A DNA stretch of 64,000 nt. Origin: Oikopleura dioica (lineage: Eukaryota; Chordata; Appendicularia; Copelata; Oikopleuridae). The notes below the pieces were generated by a model. That model was not told the origin of the DNA. It did no database searches and saw only the letters and a program-made list of their open reading frames with translations. Location: contig OU015567.1 in assembly GCA_907165135.1 (NCBI GenBank), positions 9,367,001 through 9,431,000 of the forward strand, in the 5' to 3' direction. Positions 44,910 to 54,749 of the stretch are shown piece by piece. A program made the translations under genes and the position numbers. The stretch's first letter is position 1. Each line of letters starts with the position of its first letter.

Positions 44910-46348
44910 TATTTTTCTAAAGGTTTGGCTGTGAGTATAACTCCTCTATGTTCCATCCGTCGCTTTTATACCTTCGAAAGGCGCGCCGCACTGAGGGCGC
45001 CGCGAGAGTAACTCTTATCTTCCAATGTCCAGTGAGAATAACTTTCAGGGATACACTGGAGTTACTCAGATGTACATGGATAGCACTGTATGTCAGATTG
45101 ATGACGGAAAAGGAACTTTCTTTATGGAAGGATTGACGCTTGTTCTCTCATATTTGTGTCACCTGTCTTAATCTTATGAATAAATTAGTAGAACTCTTTA
45201 TTCCTTGAAAAATAAGGTTTTTGTATTTGACAAGTTGTAAAATCTACACAATGCTCCTCATAAAATAGTCTTTATATGCCGAAATCTAACTCCAGTACTG
45301 ATTTTGAATTGTATAGATTTCGATAGCGAGTACCAAACTTGAAAATTTTACTATATTTGATTGCAGTTATTAGTGAACTCGACCAAGAAATTGATCGATT
45401 ATATAATTATTTTCATAACATTTTGTATCCGAATTCGTTTACAACTTTGATCCTTCAATTTAATTGGTTTCACTTAAGACCAGTATTATTTGAAGAATGA
45501 AATTAAAATAGTTGTATAAGAGAACGGCATGGTTTTCTTGAACACGAGATGTTCTTATTCACTGACTAATTTTTACGAGTATAAATTAAATAACAGAATT
45601 AAATAAATGCGGTTTCTTGAATGATTCGAAGATATCTTTTAATTGTATACCGCCTGGCAATCGTTACCTGGTATTATACGGTACGCGATTCACATTCGTG
45701 AGTGACCAATTCAAAAATCGTTTGAACATTTCCCTGTGTTAAAACATAGGACTTTTGTTCAAACGTATTACAATAGAAATTGATTCTGGTCAGTCAGAAA
45801 TGTGAATCAGGTATAATGAAGGATTTTTAGGAATGTGTTTTGTGTTGTTTGAGTAATAATATAGCACTGAATTCACTATGTTCAATTTTTCCCATATCAA
45901 ATATTTCCGCCAAGTATTGAAGCATATGTCACATGACCGAATCATTTAGTTCTCAGACCGCTTCTAGACAGTGCTCTAATTATGAAAAGGATCTGCTTTA
46001 GAAGACATGCATCACAATGTCGTACAGCATACTTGTTAAGAACTGCATTACCAGTGCCAATACTGTGTATTTTTTCAGAAACCATCTGTAGGTTTCGTGC
46101 CTCCAGGATCGTCGAGCAATCAAAAGGAATCTTTCCATAAATTATTTTGATCTACATCTGCCTCATATTTTTCTTATATTTGGCTTGCAGACATTTATAA
46201 ATAAACTGATACGAAACAACCTCATCGAATCGTTTCATGTGCCACTAATTCTATGCTGCTGAATTACAAATTGTCATGATAGTACAACTTAAAGTAGAAA
46301 TAATTTAATTGAAAATAGATGGACATTTATTTACAGAGAAACGTGGGT
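44910..46348. other. 1.4-kb AT-rich spacer
   Basis: Contains the imperfect palindrome at 45673-45817 (listed separately) and a GC-rich patch at 44978-45005 (GGCGCGCCGCACTGAGGGCGCC). No convincing coding frame. AT-rich 3' flank of the EGF/ITIH gene lies at its end. Confidence 0.4.
45673..45817. repeat. 145-nt imperfect palindrome
   Basis: Nested paired blocks occur in order: ATTATAC, GATTCACATT, TGACCA, CGTTTGAACA and CCTGTG on the left, each with its complement in reverse order on the right (CATAGG, TGTTCAAACG, TGGTCA, AATGTGAATC, GTATAAT). A 6-nt loop separates them. The stem is interrupted by internal loops. It could be a pre-miRNA-like hairpin or a decayed MITE; no target duplication was clear. 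Confidence 0.5.
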
Positions 46349-48008
46349 CTACTTTTGCCCAAAAAGGTTTTCAGCGTCCCTCTTGGAAACATACCAACAC
46401 TGGTCATTCCACGCATGGTGTTGAAACTTCGCTCCTACCATCTTACCATTATAGTAAAGGAGCCCTCTATTTTCCTTTAGCTTCTGTACTTGATAAGAAT
46501 TTGGTTTGATGAGCGTGCCTAAAATGCCTTTCGCCTCGCCAGAAATACCCTCCGGGTCGACTATTCTTATATTCACATTTCTGTGTTTTTCAACAAATTG
46601 AATTTCTAAGCTCGGCCCAGACTCGATTTTAATCGTTGCTCTTCGGCCTCCATGTGGCATTTTTCGGATTTTTCCAACAATGAGGTCGCCGAATTGAGTT
46701 GTTACTTGCTCATCAGATAATTTTGGAACTGCTTGGCCTCTGCGGAGTGTATGCGTGTTATACCTGAAGCCGTCAATATTGATATCAACGAAGATTTTAA
46801 ATGGAGTGATGAGTCTAAAAGAGGAAAAATAGACTTTTCCCTGCCCTTTGGGAGTGAATAGCTCTCCTTCGATAGAAAGTCCTGTAAGAGAATCCTCAAG
46901 AAGGAGCATTCCAGTGAGTGGCTCTCCGTCAAGGTCAAAGCAAAGATCAGGCTGGTTTGCTGATCTACCAGAAATGTGAAAATGAGGATCTTCGTAAGCA
47001 CTGGCAAAAGCTTTCTCGGCAAGCTCATTCCAGTTCTCCGGGAGGTGATCGTTTTCGCCGATCGGAACACAAATCCCGTCAACAGTCGTTTGGAACCCTT
47101 CATCACATTTACACGTGAATCCAGTGCAGTCATCCACACATGTAGAGTGCTGAGGACATTGCTGAGTAAGGCACTGGTTCTCGTCGCAGCATTCGAATGG
47201 GTCAGTGGAGTTCACTCGTGGACCGAAATTTTCCTGTGATGATTGGAAAGATAGAATTCATCTGAATGCTCTAGCATTCTACTAGTGAAAGTGGTTGCTA
47301 AGGAAACTGGAACAGTGAGCCGTTCTTATTTTCACGCGAGCGCATATCTTTCAAAAAAATGGCAGAGAAAGCTCAAAAAGAAGCGAAGGTCTATAACCAG
47401 GTAAGATGATCCTCAATTTTATGATTACGATTTTAAGGTGCACCAAAACTCGATTCTTGAAGAATTGGTGACCAAAGAAAAGAGATACGCGAAACTCAAT
47501 AAAGTCTGTAACCCAAATCCTACCAAGAAATACTTTGACGGGGCAGAAAAACCAAACTCATTCGCCAGAAATGATCCTGCAGACAATACGTTTTTCGGTA
47601 ATTGTTTTTAGTGAAGAACAACTTGAAAATATTTTTGTAGAAAAAGCAAAGGTAGCATTTGGTTCACCTCAAGAGAGATATGGAGATGCGCCTGTGACCG
47701 TAAATCAAGAATATGGCTGGGTGCATACGCGGTTAGAAATCAACGCTCCGGATTACGAATATGCTCTATACAAACCAAAGTGCGCTACTGAAATGACTCG
47801 CCGAGGCTACATCAAACGCTGAATAAAAATGACTTTCCAACCATTCCTTACACTCACAAGAATATCCAACGCATTTGTCTCTACAAACGTAATTTGTGCT
47901 CGGACAGGGGCCAAGTGGGTTCTCGGGTGTTATCTTGCATTGATCCTCGTCGCAGATCGAGATTTGCGAAAAAGAGGAAGAAAAGAGAGCAAAGTTCAGA
48001 AACTTCAT
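46349..48008 (-). CDS. Secreted EGF-like / inter-alpha-trypsin-inhibitor C-terminal domain protein
   Basis: Exon 1 (47847-48008) has a signal peptide (MKFLNFALFSSSFSQIS) and an EGF-like module (CDEDQCKI ... CPSTNYVC, CVGYSCECK). Exon 2 (46349-47233) starts with a second, similar EGF-like module (CDENQCLTQQC ... CTGFTCKCDEGF). It continues with DPHFHISGRSANQPDLCF, the start of the ITIH C-terminal domain, through LTGLSIEGEL and DQCWYVSKRDAE. Joining them at AAG|GAATGG ... ATCACAG| keeps frame (348 residues) but needs a GA-AG intron; the nearby GTAAGG donor gives an immediate stop. Vertebrate ITIH proteins also have VIT and vWA domains, absent here. CFAP144 lies antisense inside the 613-nt intron. 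If the joint is wrong, exon 2 lacks a start codon. Confidence 0.6.
47359..47822 (+). CDS. CFAP144: Cilia- and flagella-associated protein 144 (FAM183)
   Basis: Three exons (47359-47400, 47438-47597, 47641-47822) join in phase to 127 residues. VHQNSILEELVTKEKRYAKL matches the conserved start of FAM183/CFAP144 proteins (VHQN-IL-EL-LKE-R-QKL). PNPTKKYFDGAEKPNSFARN and DPADNTFFEKA follow the family pattern (NP-RK ... KPMSWHDN ... PADARFL), and QEYGWVHTRL fits the later EIGWD motif. It is a small microtubule inner protein of ciliary doublets. It is embedded antisense in the intron of the EGF/ITIH gene. Introns are 37 and 43 nt. Confidence 0.8.
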
Positions 48009-48223
48009 CGATTCTGGCAACGTGTCGAATGGAAAGGCTCGATTTTGAGTTTCGATTGAAGAATGAGCCGTGGAATTACGAATTAGCTAATTCCAGAGAT
48101 AAAGACGATAGGAACAATTAGAAAACTAGATGAAGAGGGTAAAACAAATTCTCGATTTTCCGCTGATTTGGTCGGACAAGCGAGGGGCTTCCTAATTCTG
48201 TTAAGCAGTTCTGTATTGTTTTA

Positions 48224-48820
48224 TTAGAATCCTTTGTCGTATAAGAAATCGCGAATGAAATCAGAATATTTGCCAGTTACAGTTATCCTAGCTTCTGGCT
48301 CGTCGGCTTGACCAGCTACAGGCTCGCCCGAAATTTCTTCCAAATAAGCACAGATCTCGTTTCTAATAATAAGTCAAAGCGAACAGAAGCAGGAGTACCT
48401 TAATTGAAAAATATCGCCACTGCAGTTATACAAGTGAGTAACAGGCATATCATCTGATGGGTTTCTTCTTCGCAGAGCAATATCGTGTTTGTCTTGATAC
48501 CTATTATCGTAGTTCAAGTCGAAGAATTCAGTGGAACGCTCTTCTTCGACCAAATCAAGCTCGTGGAATCGATTTCTACGAAATTTCGATGATAAATTGG
48601 AGGATAAAAAGTTGAAGTACCTTTCAACGAAATATGGATAGTCGAAGGTCTGAAGATCAGGAGAAGGCGGCTGCCATCCTGTAGGAGTTGGGAACTTCTG
48701 GTTCATGTCTGGAGTTGGGATCTGAATTGGAGGCAGAATATCTTCGACGAATTTCCATGGGTTAATGTTTTTAACTTGGGCGCTACTCGCCAATTTTCTG
48801 ATATTCGAAGCTCGTAACAT
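48224..48820 (-). CDS. MRPL49: Mitochondrial large ribosomal subunit protein mL49
   Basis: ATG 48820 follows TTTTTAG (48832-48838) by 11 nt. The frame gives a basic presequence (MLRASNIRKLASSA), then FVEDILPPIQIPTPDMNQ and FPTPTGWQPPSPD, which match human MRPL49 (FVERLLPATRIPDPP, YPTPSGWQPPRDP). PYFVER joins NRFHELDL across a 45-nt intron that is itself in frame and stop-free. The end ARITVTGKYSDFIRDFLYDKGF, read across the last exon, matches [20 protein letters not shown]. It is a mitoribosome component. It is the last of four close-packed minus-strand genes. Confidence 0.92.
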
Positions 48821-48937
48821 GTCTCTATTTTCTAAAAACAACTCTTTACGAGACCCTTTGAGAAGATAAATGAATCAATTTGAAAGAAGTAAGCTGAACT
48901 GACGGATTGCATCACAATTTTACAGTTGGAAAATTTC

Positions 48938-49615
48938 TATTCTTGAGCCAGACGTTCAATTTCCGCTTGTGCTTTTCTGAATTGAAGTGAGAATTCCTCG
49001 ACGAGGCGTTGTTTTGAAAGCTCTTTGAGCAAATGTCGCATTTGTCCTTTGTAATGGAATTTACAAGTGCCTTGGCTGCATTTCTAAAATTTTGTAAGCA
49101 CAGAGTTTTAGTATTGGGCGCTTACGGGTCAATATCATCTGGTACAAAGCGCGCTCTCTCGCTCGGTGTCGGTCCTGAAGGTAGACTAGGATCTTGTGGG
49201 CCGATTAAAGGGTTCGTTTTTTCTGATCCCGCTTTTACGAAGTTCCAATTCAAGGGTGCCTGCCGCTTGCGCATCGCAAGTCCGTCAGATTGACTCTTCG
49301 ATTGTTTTCCGGCAATCGCCACACTTGAATAATCAGAAGCGAAAGGGAAACAACGGGTTTTTACCTTGAATCAACTTGATTGCCAGAAAAATTCGAAACT
49401 TGATTGGTGTGGCCCTTTTTACTCGTCCAAGTTAGAATATCTGTTCGATTGATGACGCTCTGCTGATGGTAGCCCATGTCAGGAAGGGCAGACATTGGAG
49501 GTGGAATCATTGCGTTGCCTCCTTTTGGAACTGGCTGAGCAGCGATGATCTTTTGAGCTTCTTTTTTGACTTTCTTTTCGACGAAGCCAATTACTGTGTC
49601 TTCTTTAGCCGCCAT
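48938..49615 (-). CDS. Unrecognised protein, possible zinc-binding C-terminus
   Basis: TAATTTAG is directly followed by the ATG at 49615, 31 nt after the stop of the previous gene, so this looks like an operon cistron. The protein begins MAAKEDTVIGFVEKKVKKEA and has low-complexity, Pro/Ser-rich middle sections (MIPPPMSALPDMGYHQQS, PLIGPQDPSLPSGPTPSE). It then crosses a GT-AG intron to a last exon that is open in two frames. The canonical phase gives a U1/matrin-like C2H2 pattern (KCDICSKSFQNN ... HFNSEKHKRK). The other gives a C/H-containing start plus coiled coil ending ERLAQE at the TAG at 48938. The stop coordinate given here belongs to the second; the first would end at about 48922. Function unknown. 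Confidence 0.5.
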
Positions 49616-49646
49616 CTAAATTACTTGTCAGTTTTAAAAACAATGA

Positions 49647-50424
49647 CTATTTCACCTTTTTCTTTTCTTCCGTTTCAAGCTTCTCCAGCAGCATCAGAGC
49701 TTTCTTTCTCGCAGACTCAACTCTCAACTTTTCCATCAGTTCCATGTCGCAATCCAGAACACCGTGTGCCCCTCTTTCCCAGGATCTTCGCCCAGACAGA
49801 GCTTCCTTTCTTACTCCATTTATACATTCGAACCAATGTTCAGAAGCGTGAAAGTGCCAGGCGGGTTTAGCGCGCATTTCTCTGTCGAGAATGAGGTCTT
49901 CGTCGTCTGGTTGATCAGGTTCGTCTTCAATTTGTCCGTAGAGACCAGGAGGGCGATGAGGATCATTTCTCGCCATTTCTATCCATTCTCCGTCGGGCCC
50001 TCGTACCGTTCGGCAAGGGATTTCATCTGAATAACAAGGTAATTATGTGATCAGTATCACTTTGATAAACCAAAAATTGAAAAATGGTTCGACGAGTTCA
50101 TAGGCTCAATTAAATCATAAACTGATGAAAGATAGTTGAAATAAATATCCCTTAGTATACTACTAGTGTCTACCTTTCTTTGGAGCTTTCGCGAGTGGCT
50201 CTGGAAAGGTCAAACTTCCAGCCACTGGCGCCGTAAGCTCTCGATACTTGTAAGTCATCTTCCAATCAATCTTTTCCTCTCTTTGAGGTTTCTTTCTCTT
50301 CTCCCACCTCATCGGAGCGCCTCGAATCGACTCATTTTGAGGCGCATAAGCGCCAACGCCAAGAATCTTCTGCTCCAACAGCTGCTGCCGGCGAACTTCT
50401 TGTTGTCGGGTTCAATTTGGGCAT
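49647..50424 (-). CDS. Unrecognised basic protein, apparent frame break near its start
   Basis: Exon 50174-50424 and exon 49647-50026 join in phase 1 over a 147-nt intron. The well-supported part runs QEVRRQQLLEQKILGVGAYA, then RWEKRKKPQREEKIDWKM, PCRTVRGPDGEWIEMARN, DPHRPPGLYGQ, and a Lys/Glu helix ending EKLETEEKKKVK. TTTTAG|AAAATG at 50424 offers an ideal start (MPKLNP), but its frame is one base off from the long frame, and a TGA lies just upstream in that frame. A single-base indel around 50400-50410, real or from assembly, would reconcile them. Otherwise translation would start at an internal Met. Family not recognised. Confidence 0.45.
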
Positions 50425-50444
50425 TTTCTAAAATGCGCTAATCA

Positions 50445-50481
50445 GAACATGATCTTCTCAGAATTCAAGAAGATCATGTTC
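50445..50481. repeat. Perfect 14-bp hairpin between two cistrons
   Basis: GAACATGATCTTCT (50445-50458) and its exact complement AGAAGATCATGTTC (50468-50481) flank a 9-nt loop (CAGAATTCA). It sits in the 150-nt gap between two minus-strand genes, about 20 nt upstream of an acceptor-like TTTTAG in the minus-strand RNA. A role in 3' end formation or trans-splicing is speculative. Confidence 0.6.
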
Positions 50482-50576
50482 TCACACGCTTATTTACTGA
50501 TCTACTGCTCAAATCTCTCGAAATTATTTCAATTATTTTTGGCGAAGCTGGACTTGAGCAGTAAGAGAGGCTTTTC

Positions 50577-51394
50577 TTACTTCAAATGAATTGAAAGTGA
50601 TTTGAACCAAGGGGGCCCTTTTTGCGCGACGAAGGGAACGTTTGTGATTCCAGTAGTTTCATCTCGCTCTGTAGGGATGTAGGTCAGGGCGAGATTAGTT
50701 AGAGGACGGTCTTGAGCTAGCCGAGCCGGGTCTGGAACGTTTGATTTGTCGTAGATTGGCTAGAAAACTTGATAGAAGCTAGTGAAATCATCAAAGCCGA
50801 CCTTTTGCTCGTATCCAGTGAGCTTTTTATTTATTTTCGCCGCTTTCTCCGCCGCCGCAATAAGACTTTTCTGGTGCTCCGAAAGTTCTTTTTCCTTTTG
50901 CAAATCTTCATCAGTCTTTCTCGACCAACCAGAAGATTCAGCTTCAATGATCTTTCTGCTCTTCTCCATCTCCGGCTCAAGAAAACGAGGATAATTATAA
51001 GAAGGCGGGAGTGGGATATCTTCTTTTTCTGGTGGCGGTGGAGGTGGAGCGGGAGCATGTTGGGCCATCGCTCCTGCTCCGTAGCCATAGCCAGGGCCGA
51101 GGTTAGGCGTAGGGCCAGGATCAGCTTGGCGAGTGTTGGAAGATGGATAGCTTCCAGTTGGTTGTGCAGGGTTGTATTGGCTCATCATAGTCGACCTGAA
51201 TTAGCGTGGATTACTTGTTTGATTTATGGATGACTCAAAAAAATGGCGAAATTATGTAAAACGGCACTTTTTCTCCTTAAAAACAAGCATTTTCGGCATA
51301 AAATTCAAGACTAGAGTGAGAAAGAATCCAATAACTGTACTTACATAACACCCATGGCTGCCATAAAATTTTGCATCATATTATTTTCGTCCAT
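50577..51394 (-). CDS. Pro-rich coiled-coil protein, unknown
   Basis: Three exons (51345-51394, 50802-51195, 50577-50759) join in phase to 208 residues. The start MDENNMMQNFMAAMGVM is Met-rich. A Pro/Gly/Tyr segment follows (GPGYGYGAGAMAQHAP, then six consecutive Pro). Then comes a charged helix (EPEMEKSRKIIEAE, DLQKEKELSEHQKSLI) and a compact end (SNVPDPARLAQDRPLTNLAL). The 42-nt intron 50760-50801 removes an in-frame TAG. Probably nuclear by composition. It starts a run of four same-strand genes down to MRPL49. It is divergent from the SUN gene, whose ATG is 236 nt away. Confidence 0.55.
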
Positions 51395-51630
51395 TTTCTT
51401 ATCTTCTTATCAAAATTCACAGGCCTCAATTCGTAAAAAGCCCACTTCGTTTTTCAAGCGAAATCTCTTCTTTTTTTCGGCGCCAATTATTTTCGCGCTT
51501 TCCACAGTCCTCCGCCAATAGTGTCGCGCAGAGAATCCCAATTACTGACGCTTCTCTAGAACGCGTTACAGTTGTTATTCGGCCAATAATTCCATCAATT
51601 AGAAATAATAGACAAGGGATTCGAGCCAAA

Positions 51631-54279
51631 ATGGACACTCCGAGGCGAATTACAAGATCTCTATCGAGGCAGTCGTTGGATTGCACGGCCAGGTTACTTT
51701 TTTACTTGTTCTTAGACAAACGGGAGGCTTTGATTGTATTTTATATTTTAACAGATGGAGAGAAACAGGTATTTTCATCCCGTTAACTTTTCAAGCAATC
51801 AATTTTGGTTTGGTACAGAAAATGACCTCACAATATTTCGGCAATCTGCCGAAACATTTATCCATACTACCCTAACTTTAGCAGTGAGCCAAAGACTATT
51901 TGTACCCTATTTTAGAATCGAAGAGTTAGATACCTTAGCATCTGCATGTGCTTTGATTCAAAAATTTTGAACATCATATATATGTAGATATCGACGTTCG
52001 TTGATATATGTATTCTGGTGTTTTATTCCGAGTACTTTCGTCCATAAGGACATCATCAGGGCAAAGAAAACAGTAAAATAGAGGAAAATTAAAAGGTGCT
52101 TACTGAGAAAGGCGCATGGCCAGACTTATTTGAAAATAAAATAACAGTCGAAAACAAGACGAAAACAGCACCAAGTTCACGCAAGTTTTGCAGTTATGGG
52201 GCGATTCGCTGGCTCCCTTTGCACCTGCAAAACTTGCGTGAACTTGGTGTTGTTTTTGTCTTGTTTCCGACCGTTATTTTATTTCAAATCAGTCTGGCCA
52301 TGCGCCTCTCTAAGTAAGCACCTTTTAATTTTTCTCTATTTTACGAAGAGGATGATGTCCTTATGGACGAAAGTACTCGGAATAAAAGACCAGAATACAT
52401 ATAATTTTGAACATTTTTAATAAAGGTTCCGTTTCAGATCTGAGATAACATATGTAACCGACACATTATCCCGGAAGCGGAAGAACCGTAACAAGCAACA
52501 ACAAGATACAGTCTTCAACGATACAGTGAGTTGCTTCGAATTCGGCGACAATGCGATCAGACGAAATATGCGACAAATGCCGGCGATTCCAGACGCTAGT
52601 CCAGAGCAGCAGATATTCGAGCCGTTCGATTTGCCTTTGAGAAATAATAGAAAAAAAGAAGAACCGGTGGAGTTATGCCAGGCGCCTTTTCCGTCGGCTA
52701 GACCTCAGAATCAGGAAAATAATAATGCTGACTTGTGAGTTTTAATTAATCAATTCTATCTGATGTTCTTTTAGGTCCGAAAAAGACTCACAAGATGAAC
52801 CTGTAGATACTCAAGAAGAAATAGAAAAAAATCACCTCAGAAAAATCTCCGAAATCATCACGAATATGTACAGAATAGGAAAATACATCATCGACTCGAA
52901 ATGGTTCTCGCACGCAATTACAGTCATTCTTCTGCTCTTAGGTAAGCTTTTCTTCCAATCTTTGATTTAAAATAATTCTAGCCGTGCAATATATAAATAA
53001 CTCGGAAAAAAAGATCATACAGTCAGAGCCAGCGCATGTCTCGGATAGAATCAAAGACACAAATGATCCGGACATGAACTTTTGATCTTCCAGCAGTCGA
53101 GGATGGAAAAGGAAATCAACAACCTCCGTCATGAGCTTGGTAAGTTCTCTTCCTTGATTTCACCGCTCATTATTTTTATTAAGAAAGTTATGCGATAAAG
53201 TCAAAAGAAAGTTACTCAATGGAGCTCAAGAACTGCTTGAAAGTTGCCTCGGACATTCGCACTGAGATGGGAGCACATGTGCTCTCGCTTGAAGATAAAC
53301 TTCGCCAAACTCAGGTAGAAACCCCTTTCCTCATCAAATCCAACCGTTGTCTTTAGTCAGAACTAAGTTTGTATGTTGGCAGGCTACAACAAGATGTGAA
53401 GGAACTTCTCAACTTCAAGAACGACACTGCGCAAAGCGTCAAGATCAGATTTGATCATTGGATCAAAGATGAATACAAATCAGACGAGTTCAAGGCTGTC
53501 GTTGGTAAGAAAAGCCTTCTTTACGTTTGCAATGATTTACATTTTCAGAGGAGCAGATTGATAGAAAAACAAAGAAAGGATCGATCTTTGACTCATTGGG
53601 CTCTTTTGGATCTTCTGCCAAGTTGGAGGATGTCGAAGCATTGATTTCTGCAAAACTTAGACGTAAAAATTCAGCTTGAAATTCTGAATGAAATTGTTCT
53701 AGAGTACCACGAGGATAAAACGGGCCAAATGGACTTCGCCCTTTCATCTAACGGTGGTTCTATCCTTGAGCATCGATGCACAGCTTCAAAGCATGACCAC
53801 AGTCGCTATTGGAGGATCCTTGGCCTTTCAGTGATGCACTTCCATAATCAGCCAACTCGAGCGATAGAAGACGACACTTCTCCAGGGAACTGTTGGGCCT
53901 TCGACGGAGCAAGAGGGCACTTGACCATCAAACTGGGCAAACCAGTAATGGTTACTTCCATCACAGTCGAACACATTCCCACGAATCTCAGTCCTACCGG
54001 GAGCATCTCTGCACCACGAGCATTTACGGTATCGGCGATGAACAACGAAAACGATCTCGTCGGACATGAACTTGGCCAGTGGGAATACAACATCAACGAC
54101 CATCCGATTCAGACCTTCAATGTGATGAGAAAGATGCATTTCCCTTCAGGAATCATAGGTAAAAATTGCTCGGAAATTGTCTCTCAAAAACATTATCAGA
54201 CTTTCGTTTCGAGTCCAACTGGGGAGGAAGCTACACCTGTATCTACCGAGTTCGTGTCCATGGTGATCCGTTCGACTAA
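51631..54279 (+). CDS. SUN-domain inner nuclear membrane protein
   Basis: Exon 1 (51631-51692, MDTPRRITRSLSRQSLDC) is followed by a 745-nt intron carrying a palindromic element, then about ten short exons. The nucleoplasmic part is basic and Gln/Asn-rich. One TM helix (SHAITVILLL LAVQYIN) precedes coiled-coil segments (MEKEINNLRHEL, LYVGRLQQDVKELLNFK). The SUN domain is clear: GNCWAFDGARGHLTIKLG, VTSITVEHIP, SAPRAFTVSA, and the end SNWGGSYTCIYRVRVHGDPF, which is the family's hallmark terminus. SUN proteins bind KASH peptides across the nuclear envelope in LINC complexes. A 56-nt intron (GCGCAT|GTCTCG ... TTCCAG) removes an in-frame TGA. SUN1 versus SUN2 type cannot be decided. Confidence 0.9.
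52005..52403. mobile_element. TA-flanked 395-bp palindromic MITE in SUN intron 1
   Basis: Element 52007-52401 starts TATGTATTCTGG and ends with the complement CCAGAATACATA, with TA on both sides (52005-52006, 52402-52403). The arms are nearly complementary along their length (for example GAGTACTTTCGTCCATAAGG and its mirror), with a loop of about 50 nt near 52200. TA duplication fits Tc1/mariner-type non-autonomous elements. No transposase frame. Confidence 0.75.
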
Positions 54280-54749
54280 ATTCTTCCAGCACTTTTCATT
54301 CCACTCGCTTCACATTTCACTCTGCCATTTATTCACTGATAATATATTTATTTTCACAACTGATCCAGTTTAACATTTGTGTTACCCGCTGAAAGGTCAC
54401 AAATGTTCATTTGACCTCTGATCGGGGCCGTCAAAAGATTGTTTGAATCCATTGATTTTTGGACTTTTGCGAGATGATCCGCGCGTCAAGAAGTCCAGGG
54501 TGGTAGGTCGTTGGCCGGTGCTGTACGGACGGCCAGGGCTCGACGCTTCTTTGCTTATTGGCCCAACGTGGGAATTGTCCACCCTCTTTCTACCACACCA
54601 CTCACGTGAGCAGTCAAAGCGGCCACCAACCACACCAGCGGCTCATTCACTCGAATTGAACTTGGAATTTTAGACTCAAAATAAAGAGAAAGTTTGCTGC
54701 AAACGCAAAGCGTAGAAATAGTGAGAGATTGTTTGAAACAGATTTGATA
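54280..54749. other. Spacer between SUN and RFX genes
   Basis: About 470 nt on the same strand. CACAAATGTTCATTTG and similar short inverted blocks near 54375-54415 are the only structure noted. Confidence 0.4.

Noticed and set aside
47843-47850. GTAAGG donor at the end of the first EGF exon
   Set aside because: Joining it to the only acceptor in front of the second EGF exon creates an immediate TGA, so the in-phase GA donor two bases downstream is preferred.
50769-51233. 154-codon plus-strand frame antisense to the Pro-rich gene
   Set aside because: It is the reverse complement of a well-spliced minus-strand gene; its Arg/Phe-rich, low-complexity sequence is typical of a shadow frame.
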